Shown here: piece by piece, positions 21,901-33,014 of the stretch | Position numbering within the stretch: position 1 is the first letter of the stretch | Layout of the letters: each line of letters opens with the position of its first letter | Assembly (NCBI RefSeq): GCF_022965805.1 | Contig: NC_133103.1 | Span: forward strand, 44,065,610 to 44,129,609 | Length of the DNA stretch: 64,000 bases | Source of the DNA: Primulina eburnea | Lineage: Eukaryota > Streptophyta > Magnoliopsida > Lamiales > Gesneriaceae | Direction of reading: 5' to 3' | The notes under the pieces: generated by a model | What the model saw: the letters and a program-made list of their open reading frames with translations, nothing else | The model's database searches: none | What the model was told of the DNA's origin: nothing | Made by a program: the position numbers and the translations under genes

Positions 21901-24900
21901 ACTCTACTGGACCAGCCCTAGCTGGCTGTGCACTTGCAGCCCTCAAGATCTCGCCCCTTCAAGCCTCGCGTGGCCCAAACCTAGCGTTCCATCCCTTCTC
22001 CTCGCACCAGCCTTCCCTCAACACATCTAGAACCACTCAGCCCTCTTAGGACCCCTGGACCTAGCCTCAGCCGACGCACGAGCCGTGCCCTTCAAGGAAC
22101 CCGAACCCGAGTCCTAGTCCCCTTAAAAATCAATTTTTCGTGCAGCCCTTCCCTAGCCTCGTCCATCCCTGAACCGTGCCCCTTAGGACCCTTAAACCTA
22201 CTGAAAAATGTCCCATCTAATGGCTCTAACCTGGCAGCTCCTTTGTGCAACAATAACATGATTTAAAAAGTATGAAAATTCAAGTTTTAACATGTATAAG
22301 GCACATAAACGAAAATAAATAAGAGGGCATCATATTTTTCATACAAACATGTATATTCACACATAATATGGTATGGATGATGAGCAAGGAAAGATTAAGG
22401 CATGCCACGCATGAAAAACAATTATAGGCACGAAGAACGTTGGCGGAGAGACGGGAGAGTCCTTCTGCGTTTTCTTCCTCAAAGTTCACGTGAAAAGCCT
22501 TGAAAATAAGTGTGTGCGCGTATGCTGATGGAGGAGAAACCCTAGGATTCTAGATGTAGGAGGCGTGAGTTTTAGTGTACGTTTAGGGTTTGGAAGCATC
22601 AAGTTTGATATAAATAATTGGGTGGGAGTTTAGGCACAATAACCTTAGTATAATAGGTCCATTATAATGTAGGTAAAATATTTGTTTAGAAAAGTTTTCA
22701 AAAATATTAGCCGAGTTCTCAAAAAGTCCTTATTTTCGTTGAAAATCGATTATCGGTTTAAAATACGACCCGGTGCATAAAAACACCTCAAAAACACTAT
22801 TTTCAAAAATTACCTATTAAATATACCATATATTAAATAATTAACAATAATCATTAAATAAAAATATTTTCTTTTTAAAGTCCCCAGTCTCCGTTCCTCG
22901 ATCACGTCTCGAATAACCCTTAAAACATTGTTTTAGGCATTCTAATAAAAAATCATATTTTTAACATGTAAACATGCTTACCACATTTAATTTATGCAAT
23001 TAAAATAATTTAATTAGGTATTTTTCATTTTTCCTAGATTCGCATGCAGTTAGATTACGTTATCGCATTTTGTACCTTACAGAAACTTTGCCGGATAACG
23101 TGAAAAGAATGGAGCTCAGTGTTATTGAAAATCTGAGCCATATGGAACACATTGGACAACCTATGTTTATCGTTACTGTTTATAGCTGTTATGCTTTTGA
23201 ACAGCTTAAATTTTTTTGTGTAACATTTAATGATCATATATGTTGCTTACAGACTGTTAAAGGGGTTGCAGCAGCTGCCTCGTCAATCACAACTGATCAG
23301 AATGAGAGACTACTCATTCATATTAGTTATAGCCCTATGAGGTAACCTTTCATACCTCATCTTCAATTTGAAATACCGCATTTGTTAGATTTGATGAAGT
23401 GGGTAAAGCTTGTGTTTCAGGTGGACTTGTCGAAATTGTTCGCTGGCAGACAATGTCACTGCTAGCTGTCTACGGCCTTGTGATTTTAAAATGGGCAAGG
23501 TCTTAGGTTCCCTTCAAACATTCAGATGCACGTACTCTTTTGATGTAAGGTGTTGCTGCTATCACTCTTTATCTTTTATGTTACTGGTTCTCTTAGGATC
23601 ACTGAGCTATTTTGCTTATTATGTCATTGTTTATAAATGTTGGAAATATCCTTATATTTTTTTTTTTCTGATAAGAAACATAATATATTAATGATTAGAA
23701 GATGGTACTACAACAGGCGGATAAGAATTCCGCCTAGCGAAAATAACTCATCATTTAAAGTTGAAAAAAAGTAGGGTACAATCTAAATGAAAATGAATCT
23801 CCAATCCCTGTAAATCTCGGAGACACGAAGGTGTTTGAAATCATCCAATAAGATCGTCCAGTTTGCCACTCTGAATTTGATCTTCTCCCATAATTCTTCG
23901 ACCGTGATCGCGATATCATCGAATATCCTTTGATTTCTTTCCATCCAAATCGTCCAAAAAATGCAGTGGACAACTATGAACCAGAATCTCTCATTTTTCC
24001 TTCCTTTATGCAGGTTTGGTTCCAGCTTGTACATTTCCTTAGACCTTCCCGGCATTACCCACACCATCTGTAATTCCGTGAAAGCCTTATGCCAAATCTT
24101 TGAAGTGAATTCACAGTGAATGAGCAAATGATCTTGATTCTCTCCATTGCTCTGACACAGACAACACCATTGAGGTTGTAATGCGCAAGATGGCCATCTT
24201 CTTTGTATCACATCACTAGTCTGTAATTTCTCCGAAGCTACAATCCACGAGAAAAATTGCACTCTTGGCGGAACAGGTAATTTCCAGATATTCAAATAAT
24301 AGGAAAAAGGATAAAGAGAAGTCGTAGTGAAGAAAGAGTCGTAGAAAGATTTTACCGAAAAGTTCCCCGTGGAATCCCCCAACCAAATTCTGTAATCGCT
24401 TACCCCCGATTCCAGACGCACATTTTGTAAAAGACCAAGCAACTCGATGAACTCACTCTCCTCTTCTTCAGAAAAATTCCTCCTAAACTTAAGATCCCAT
24501 TGCCGAACGCTCAACCCCTCTCTAATTACACTCTCGAGGAAAAAAGAAATGGGTTTGTTATTCAATATTGGGTCACTCGTGTGCTTATTTGGGGGAGAGG
24601 GATGCTGAAAAGTTTCCCTGTAGTTCTTATCCACTCCTTACGTCTCATGCTCCTCTCCTTAATTTATGAACATTGGGATGGTCATTTTCCATCTTGATGT
24701 GTGCATCAGTCATATTTATCTCAAATTCCCCATCCTCAACATATTCTAATGCTTGAAGAAAGTTGTTTAATAGTGATAATCTAATGTGCAGTGATTATGT
24801 CTTGTATCTGAAGTGAAATAATCGATTAGCCATACCACCATTACTTAAGCTGAAACTATTTTATTTCTATTTCAGGCACCATCATGATTTTGTGAGGTTT

Positions 24901-27900
24901 GGCCTTTTATTAGCGGGAAAGTTTTATCATTGGAAATTCTGGTTCTGACCGCATTTTATCTGTAGAGTTCAGAATATTTACATCTTGATTATAAGAACAT
25001 GAAACTGAATGGTGGTTGTTATCTTAGTTTTTACTTGTTCGTGAGTTTTTCGCTAATCGTTCCTCTATCTATCTGACTGACACGATTTTGGTTGGGAATA
25101 AATCTAGCAAAAGGACTAGATCAAGTTATAGTAAATGGATGGTGAGTCCAAATATCGATCTAAACTATTAAATAAAATAATTGCAACTAAAAACGACGGA
25201 TTTAAAGATCAAGAAGGGATTCAACTTCAAATAAAGAACTAAGACACACAACGGTGCGAAACTCTACTATGTTAACACGTGTTAAAATTCAATTAATTAT
25301 TTAGTTCTTGACAATCACGGTGAAATCCTCAATTTATTTATTAAATGATTCCTCGAGTTAAAAAAACCTATTTAAATCTAACAGTCCAATTATTTCTAAT
25401 TGGATTTAATTAAATCTAAATGCATTAAATCTTTGTGATATTTCAGTCTTCTCCTAAAACCATACACTGAAACCGAATACTATTTATAATCAGTTTAACC
25501 ATGTATTGATGACGTCTTAGTTGCTATAATTAACCAATCATCTTACGATTCGTGATAATCAACAAACATGTAAATAGTTGATCAGACTATTAACAAGAAA
25601 TATTAAACCAACATCATTAAATAATTAAAATCGAGAAAAATAATATATTGAAAATAAACCAAATATCAAACAAAGTATTGTTTGGCCCTATTGAGGTCTT
25701 AGCCTAAAGAAATTTATTCCATAAAATTAAAACAAAGCAAAGACACAATGTTTGAACTCATAAGAATAAAATCTAGGATGTAATGAGAAAATCTCAGCGT
25801 GGTTGGCGTGATTTCACCTTTGAAGTTGTTTTTCTCCTCTCTCTCAAACCCTAGCAATTGCCGTCTTCCTCCAAGTCTCTCTTCACCTCTTCTGCTATCT
25901 TCTATGTAAAGTTTTCTGCCTCTCTCCTCTCTTTCACTGTTGTTCACGTGTAGTGTTCTCTGTTCCTTTCCTTCTCTGCTTATCTCTTCCTTTTTCACGT
26001 GTAGTTCTCTGCATCTTCTCCGCTTCTTTTCTAGTCTTCTCTCATGTACTCTTCTTTCACGTCTCTTTTTATCAACTCTTCATGGGCTTATTCCTCTAAA
26101 TCTTTTAAGCACGTGTCAAGTTCAAAAATTGTAGATAAGATATTTTTTTTTCAAAACTTCAATATTCTGCAGATAATAAAATATTTTTATTCCGTTCTTT
26201 TGGTATTTTGTTGCCTTTGAAGTCTTGTAAAATCATCTTATCTCCCAAAATAGGTTTTTTCTTATTTTATTCAAATATATGAATATTAATTCAAATAAGC
26301 ACATAACCAGGGATAACAATTACAGATAAGCACTAATATTATAAAATTAAGTCCCTTAAATCTCTATAAGATTTGGGTTTATCACTATCTAAATTTGTTT
26401 TTTGGTCTGGTGAGACATTTTCCTTTGGGATTAAATCACTATAGGTCGATATAATCATTTACAAAAATTTTAAGCTCCAATTAGATGTGCATTATACTTG
26501 TGGATTTTTCCTCTGTTTCCACGACTTTTGTTGTTAATTGAAGTGAATACCCTTGATCGAAATAAATCCTTGCTTAAGTGATTTATGTGTTTTATAAGCT
26601 CTTTTATTGTATTCAAGTGTTGATTTAGATGAATAGTTGCTTCTATTGCTCATATCTGGTTCTTTTGAACTCAATGATTCTAGGATGCCTGTAGTCCATG
26701 AGGATGGGTTGGATGTCAAAAGGTTTGCTGATGTTCTTCGTGATGGAATCATGATCCATGCCAAGGAGCTTGCAGGTGCAAAGGCTTTGATCGATGGGAA
26801 AGTGGTAATTCCACTCAGTTCCTCCTTTTTTTTTTGGTTTGGCCACTCTAAATTGATCAAAAAGATGTCTGAACGTTAAATAAGAGGAAGGTGTAAACTA
26901 TCAGACCGTTGAATCAGAACATCTGGAAGTTGATAACCCGTTTTAAGGATTGTAATGTAAGTGAGTCCAGATAGGATCTTCTAGATGATGAGATGCCTCT
27001 TCCCCTAGCCAGATGATCCATGAATTGGGACAAGTCCACTTAGCGCATCGCTTCCTTCCACATTTTGTCACAATATTGACACACTGAAGTACAAGTTATC
27101 ATTGCAGGCTTCTTTATTTATTGATATGACCAATCTGCATTTCTGATCACTTCTAGTATTGTATGAACATGGTTTGCATATCCAATCAAATCTGAATGAT
27201 ATTGAGATGTAGAAGTAGAGGTCAAGAGTTTCTTCGGAACTAATTTGGTCCTTCCCAGCCAGGATAAAATAGAAAGGATAAAACTAATTTCTGCAGCTGC
27301 TGGCAAGCAAATAGCTCTGTCCTCCCCCTCTAATCCTGCAATTTATTTTTCTCCTGAGCTACTGAACGAATTTGCTTCTGAGCGTATTACGTTCTGATAT
27401 TTCTTCGCCTGGACATTAGGTGACAGAAGACGAGATGTGTGCATCCGAGGGTTTTCATGAAGTGGAATTTCTTCTACCTTTGTTGCAACATAAATACATG
27501 AAATGTATGTTTTAGTCCTATTCTAAATTTGAATGTCATTTAAGTTATTAATGATAATTATTATTTTTTTGGGGGAAAATCAGGTAACCAAAAAGAGGTT
27601 CTTGGTCTTCTTCTCGTTGGTGGCTCTGTATGTTCTCTTGCATACTTGAATTCAAAGGAACCTATTTCGCAAGCTTTGATTGACATTAAGGTAATTCCAT
27701 CTTGTCCCTATTTTGGAACATATAATCTTTGATGCTTTTATGATTGCAAACCAAAAAAAGACCATTAGATTATTCTAATGCACTTGACAAACATTATTAT
27801 TGTGAGATGGACAACTTCTGTCGGCCACTTCGAAACTTTTTTCATTTGGCCTTCACATTTTTTAATTTCACAATTTTCATTATGCTCTATTTGTTCATTC

Positions 27901-30368
27901 ATGATTCTCGCTATGATTGCTGTTTGTACAACTTATAATGATGTTAGTGGTAAAGTTCATGAAACTTACACGCATAAAGAAATGTGAAGATATAATATAT
28001 CAAATTCTCTGAGTGACTAATTATGTTATCTGGATACAATGTTGTGATCTTGGGTCTTCTTGTGATCAGGAAGACATCATAAGGAGTTTGGAGAGTAGAC
28101 TGGATATTATGTGCGACGAAGCTGATAGAGAATTTGAATCTGACACCAAAGATATTCAGGAAATAGACAACCATGTATCAACTGATAAATTTGTGCCAAA
28201 TTTAGATCTTCAAGTGCAAAGGTACATCTTGAATCATTAAAGCAGTTTACTCATCTGTCATCTCTATCAGTTTTAAATCAGTTCCCTTTTCATCAATTAG
28301 TTGCTTAGTTCGGTGCACTCAGTTGACTAGCTTCCATTGCTAGTTAAACATCTATACATCATTCACACTGTGCGGTCATATCTTTGATTAATGGTTATTT
28401 CTTGTTTGGTCGGTATATTGTGAGTCAGAAAAAATGAGTCTATGCTATAGATTTTAGTTAATTTGGAAAGAGAAATTAAAAATGCATGATGCATCTATTG
28501 CTCTGACACATTGACCCTTTTTCTCCTGTTAGCCTTTTCTAATTTCTACCAGGCAAAATTTAAGCCTTAGCCTTTATTGTCTTATTTACTGAGTGTTGGA
28601 AATGGAAATGCCCCGAGGAATGCTGCCAGATAGGTTCATTGAAAATTTGGCAGTAGCATATGAGGCGAACCAAGTCCTAAGGTCAATCTATTTTTCGTTA
28701 TCCCTTTGGTCAGATTTTAATTTCAAACTCATCCAATCTTTCGCATAACTGAATTTTTTTCGAACTGTGAGTCACATGAAGAATTTTGCTCAGTGTCACA
28801 TTAAAAGTATGCCTTTGATGTTACTTATCAGAAGCAGAATTTGATTTTAGCAAAGTAAATTGGTGACAATTCATGGTCGTTGTACTCAGCACATGCTAAT
28901 TTCCATCATATAATCTTTTGTACTGGCTGGCAGATTTGGGTTCTCTTAGCTGACTTTAACTGTTACTTATATGTTTTCTGACAGGAAACATTGCCATCTA
29001 TCATTTCCTCGAAGAGTACTTGTTCCATGGCTTGAGGGCACTTACATATGTGACTATATTCAGACATCTGAAACAGTCGAGGTTTGTTACTTTCCTTTTT
29101 TATGAATATATAGTTTCCATAACTTGGTTTGCTGGAGCAGATGATGCTGGGTATAGTTTACAGTATCACGCACTTGTGGATATTTGAAACATGCAATAGA
29201 ATACTTAGAGAACAAATATATTATTGTTTGCAAACTCAATAGATATTCCGCAAAAAATGTTTTATATAGGCAAACTCCACGCCCATAACGAGGATGTCTA
29301 GTATCTCAGTAATTGTTAATCAGTTGATTAAGTACTCTTCGTTTTTTTTATGAATGATGGCTCCATTTTTAAGTCTTCATTAGGTTGCTGAGATACTCAA
29401 CAATGCCATATTGGCTTAAAATCGATGGACGCTCGTCTAATGACCTTTTTCTGTTTCTTCTATTTGATTGAATATTTGTCCGGATGAAAAAATAATCATC
29501 CATCTTTGATAGAGAAGCTGTGTTAGACTTAGAGCTTTCAAAGATTCTCAAGAAATAAATTAGTTATGAAATCATTATTATGAGTTATTACTTGCTAATG
29601 ATCTTAGTTTTTGAGAATGAGGCAACATCAGGTGCATAACCACGAAACTGGGTGCTCTATGGAGGAAGCTCCTTTTGCGTATAAAATCCCACTTGTATGA
29701 AGTTTTGGCATAACTTATATGCTATGTTAGTGCATATTGTTTTTGATGTGTTCAACTTTTGATATATTTGATGATTATTGCCTACTTTTTGGCGAACTAC
29801 TCTTTCCAACATTATAATAAATCTTTAAATCCATATTATATCAATATATCTTTTGAAAAATATTTTTTCTAGATACTTCTTATGTTTAATGATAATAATG
29901 TATTGCGTTAAAATTTGATCTTTAAAAATACTTCTGTGCCAGCATAATAAATTTGAATACACTCCAAATGAATGAAGTATTACTAGTATGTGTCGGACAA
30001 TAGGTGGGGAGCTAAAACAGCCGAGTACTATATGTTTAAATCTCTATTTTTTTCTTTTATAATTTCAGGCTCTCAAAGATCATTGCAATGAGCTAATGTC
30101 TATAGAAGTTCCAACAGATGCATCGGAAATTTTAGAGCCCGAATCTGAAACTCCAATTGTGGTGGCCCCAAGTACCATATACTTTTGGAACATAGCATCT
30201 GGTTCATCATCAACTAAGCTGGATAGTTCACTCGCAAAGAATATCAGGGACAAAGCAAATGAGAAATCCAGTGATTCAGGTGATTACACCATGGTGAAGC
30301 TATCTTTGTTGATTCTTATTGTCTCTATTATACTCGGGCTAGCCGTGAATGCTCTCCGGGTCTCTTAG
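18894..30368 (+). CDS. ODR4: ODR4-family protein, 11 exons, 493 aa
   Basis: ODR-4 proteins are ER-anchored factors first described in nematode GPCR trafficking; animal homologues act with the UFM1 protease UFSP2. The plant role is not inferred here. Exons (all GT-AG) are 18894-18974, 19071-19295, 19906-20001, 23253-23341, 23421-23549, 26684-26804, 27420-27504, 27584-27690, 28070-28221, 28985-29081 and 30069-30368, total 1482 bp. Family landmarks are [10 protein letters not shown] near residue 30, [21 protein letters not shown] across exons 2-3, HISYSP, the Cys-rich RWTCRNC segment, [18 protein letters not shown] in exon 10, and a C-terminal hydrophobic anchor at about residues 472-490. ATG 18894 is the first in frame and gives the expected N-terminus. 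The frame is open throughout, so the gene looks functional. Introns 3 and 5 have grown by transposon insertion. Confidence 0.93.
19071..19295 (+). CDS. ODR4: ODR4-like exon 2
   Basis: 75 codons after a tgtgcag acceptor, ending GCCAG|gttata. Contains [11 protein letters not shown], a Lys/Asn/Ser-rich linker and the conserved DWVSEHARQ end. Confidence 0.93.
19906..20001 (+). CDS. ODR4: ODR4-like exon 3
   Basis: 32 codons ([17 protein letters not shown]...) between ttctag and gttttg. The donor opens a 3251-bp intron enlarged by a solo LTR. Confidence 0.93.
20527..23081 (-). mobile_element. Solo LTR (gypsy type) in ODR4-like intron 3
   Basis: 2555 bp with TG/CA ends (tgaaacgtc on the left, tgtaccttaca on the right) and a perfect TSD gaaac (20522-20526, 23082-23086). 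It is related, in the opposite orientation, to the LTR at 33015-35909: they share blocks around a ggtaccg...acatcagcgacactc segment and a tagactcactagg-type motif. No internal coding region is present, so it arose by LTR-LTR recombination. A TA microsatellite lies at about 20607-20630. Confidence 0.92.
23253..23341 (+). CDS. ODR4: ODR4-like exon 4
   Basis: 89 bp after a ttgcttacag acceptor; encodes [14 protein letters not shown] and [10 protein letters not shown]; ends in phase 2 (AG|gtaacc), the split Arg codon being completed by exon 5. Confidence 0.9.
23421..23549 (+). CDS. ODR4: ODR4-like exon 5
   Basis: 129 bp; begins with the third base of the split Arg codon and encodes a Cys-rich segment, then [16 protein letters not shown]. 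The donor at 23550 (AAG|gtgttg) keeps the frame into exon 6. A stronger-looking gtaagg five bases upstream would cause a frameshift. Confidence 0.85.
23657..24650 (-). mobile_element. 5'-truncated LINE fragment in ODR4-like intron 5
   Basis: A minus-strand ORF (24634-23783, 283 codons) encodes the C-terminal zinc-binding region found after RT in plant LINEs: [15 protein letters not shown], then [18 protein letters not shown] and a [12 protein letters not shown] segment (zf-RVT). A T run at about 23657-23670 on the plus strand is the poly(A) tail in LINE sense. Endonuclease and RT domains are missing, as expected from 5' truncation. No TSD was resolved. Confidence 0.85.
25074..26384. mobile_element. 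Solo LTR-like element in ODR4-like intron 5
   Basis: 1311 bp bounded by tgactgacacg and gggtttatca with a perfect 5-bp TSD ctatc (25069-25073 and 26385-26389). No coding domain is seen. The interior is AT-rich with a CT-rich part at 25830-26100. The family is unknown and the orientation cannot be set without a second copy. Confidence 0.7.
26684..26804 (+). CDS. ODR4: ODR4-like exon 6
   Basis: 121 bp after ttctag; encodes [14 protein letters not shown] and [13 protein letters not shown], ends at GTG|gtaatt in phase 0. Confidence 0.9.
27420..27504 (+). CDS. ODR4: ODR4-like exon 7
   Basis: 85 bp after acattag; encodes [20 protein letters not shown] and ends in phase 1 at AAAT|gtatgt. Confidence 0.88.
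27584..27690 (+). CDS. ODR4: ODR4-like exon 8
   Basis: 107 bp after aaatcag; encodes [19 protein letters not shown] and [12 protein letters not shown], the latter well conserved in plant ODR4-like proteins; ends AAG|gtaatt. Confidence 0.92.
28070..28221 (+). CDS. ODR4: ODR4-like exon 9
   Basis: 152 bp after tgatcag; encodes the [19 protein letters not shown] helix and an acidic linker; ends in phase 2 (AG|gtacat). Confidence 0.9.
28985..29081 (+). CDS. ODR4: ODR4-like exon 10
   Basis: 97 bp after tgacag; encodes [20 protein letters not shown], the most conserved block of the family; ends GAG|gtttgt in phase 0. Confidence 0.93.
30069..30368 (+). CDS. ODR4: ODR4-like exon 11 with membrane anchor
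   Basis: 300 bp after atttcag. It encodes [20 protein letters not shown], a low-complexity Ser/Asp/Lys linker and a C-terminal hydrophobic segment [19 protein letters not shown], then ends at TAG 30366-30368. A single hydrophobic stretch at the extreme C-terminus fits a tail-anchored ER protein. Confidence 0.92.
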   Translation, partial: ALKDHCNELMSIEVPTDASEILEPESETPIVVAPSTIYFWNIASGSSSTKLDSSLAKNIRDKANEKSSDSGDYTMVKLSLLILIVSIILGLAVNALRVS

Positions 30369-33014
30369 TTGAAGGTTTTTTTGGAAGACGGTAAAATGGG
30401 CGGTTGCTAGCTAGATTACATGAGTGCTCTCTGTTTTTTTTTTTTTTTTTTTTTTTTGTTTCGGGTGTCAACCAGAACTTCCCAAGGACTTGAAGGGTAC
30501 GTTATACAGATGGTTTAACTGCCAGTTAAAATGGCATTCAACGAGTGACTGGAGAGAGCTGCTCCAAGTGCACACTTTGGTGGGTCTGAAGTGTCTTGCG
30601 AGAAAGATCCATTATCTCCTGCCCCGATACTTTTTGGCTAGGTTGGGAAAAGACCTTTTTGGCAAAACCAAGCGGATATCTCGTCATTTCATCCGTAGAA
30701 TTCTTATTTTTACTTTGGCTATCATCGTATTACTTCGAGCTTTAGATGGATAAAACTCATTTTGGTCCGAAAATAGAATTTGTGGGTTATTTCTTTTTGA
30801 TTTACTTCAAGTCATCATGTATTTATCTACATACAGTTGCTAAAGTGTAAGTAATTATGACCGACCTTTTGAACTTGGAAGCTACATTATATTTGTTTGA
30901 GCAGTTGGAGAGTATGGGAAGTGTTAAAAACGATTAAAGTACACATCAGAAGGGTACGAACCACCCAACTATTTAAGGTGCTAGTAAATAAATTAATTAA
31001 GATTAGATTTTAAGCATAAGTTGTAAGTATATGCATAGGCATATAATATATTTAAGAAGAATTGTATAAATGACCTAAAAATGAATTAAAAAATTCAAAA
31101 TAAATGCTCAAGTAGACATACATACAAATATATATTAAATCAATAAATTGAATAAAAATATGTGAAAAATAGTCTAAATATTATATAAATTAATGAAAAA
31201 TGTTTATTGCCGATTACTTTTTATAGCAAATAGATGTCATCAAATTAGACCAATATTTGGTTATGTGTAGTGACTCATCTCATCTCATTTGGCCAATGAA
31301 AGTCTCATCATGTGATTAATTTTATCAGAGAAAAATCCTCTAAAATTCGTAGATTTAGAGAGAAAATGAGATAGGAATTAGATTAGAAAAAGAAGAAAAT
31401 AGTAATAAATGATGAAAAATAGCAAATCGTCTCCAAAAAATTCGAACAAATTAAACAAAACCCTTTTTTCACCTAGCAATCAACGTGTATATGAGGTGCA
31501 GCAAAATCATCAATCGATTTTACCCAGAAAATCAAGGTTCACAAAGAATAGTTTTTGAAAAAAATTCAAGAAATTTGTTTTTAACTTAGATATTTTCAGC
31601 CTATATTCCTCCTTCTTGATTGATTTTCACTGCGATTTTAAAATAAAAAAAGGTTCAAAATGTTTTCTAGTTTAAATATGTGTCGGTCGATCATCTTTCG
31701 AGTCACCAAATTTTTGGTCATCTGAAACGAGCTTGATCACCATTTTGGATTTTCAAAATATGGTATTGATTTGGTCCGAATTTGAAAAAGTGAAAGTTAT
31801 ATATCGTATAAACTACGTTAGCTGGAAAATCCCAAGCGGTGTGTGATCACTAGAGCAGCTACACGCACCACACACTAGCTCTTGTACCTCATGCATCGGC
31901 TAAAATCTGATACTCATTTTTCCGATCAATGTCCGGCCTGATTTTGCATTTGGTGAAGCTTCATATTTTTTTGGACATGTCTTTGATTTAATATTAATTT
32001 ATAATTTTTAATCCAAACTGTCTGACACAAGTTTTGTACAAAATGAATTTCAAAATGTTCCAACATCTAATCATGATCTTAACCATTCTAAAGTTACTTA
32101 AATTATATTTATAAAAATTTATATTGGCTTGATCTCATCTACCAGGCAAAATAGTTGGCGAAATACTAAGTTATCGAGGTGATGTTTCTACTGTGAGTTA
32201 TCTATTGATGTTTCTTCATTATGATCATTTTGGCATTCAGCCTGTAATTTTCAATAAAATTTAGAAACTACCAATTTATTCATATATATTGCATCATATT
32301 GTGCATTTCATATTTTATTGACCATATTGTTATGCACACTTGAATTATTGGTTCCTAACTAGTTACCGATCGGATATTGACTGAACTACTGAATGACTGA
32401 ATGATTGGAGCTCTGAAAAACAGTCAATGTACTGGATTTTTAGTCCACTGGACAATGTGGATTCGGCGTGGAAAATGAGTTAAATGAACAACGGATTTTA
32501 ACCTTGGTAAATGGTTAATATGATAACGTGAATTTAGTCCAAAAATGTGAGTTTACATTGACTTGTAAATGATCAATTTTTTGGATCTTGCTTGAGTACG
32601 TGGAGAAAAGTGTTACATCAAATGTTGGTGGGAGCCACCTCTTTAATCTACGAGATTTACTTCAGAGTTCTGAACATTCACCGCATTTCACTCGACCTGA
32701 TATTTCATGATGATATATTACTACTGGTGGATGTTATCTCATATTGAATTACAGCAATGATATATTATCATTTGACATATTATAACTATATGTAGGCTCA
32801 ATTTATTCTGTCACTAAATCTTTAAAGACTTAACATATATTTCTTTCTATTAACTATAAATTTCAGGATTACACGACTCCAAATATGATGAAAATTATAG
32901 AAATTGAAATATTGGCTTAGCCCGACCATGTAATTACGTTTGTATTTCATTCGAGATGGTACCGATATTATTTGAGTTATCTTTTGTAAAGTCAAAGAAT
33001 GTACATGCTTATTC
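30369..33014 (+). other. Downstream flank of ODR4-like gene
   Basis: About 2.6 kb of AT-rich DNA, presumably the 3' UTR followed by intergenic sequence. A T run of more than 20 lies at about 30434-30457. An open frame to 30753 follows, rich in basic residues and ending in a hydrophobic stretch (RRILIFTLAIIVLLRAL); it has no recognised family and no phase-compatible splice from exon 10, so it is not called as a gene. No other gene, RNA or clear element is seen. Confidence 0.5.

Noticed and set aside
23540..23546. Exon 5 donor at gtaagg (23545)
   Set aside because: Gives a frameshift and stop in exon 6, whereas the donor at 23550 restores the conserved protein.
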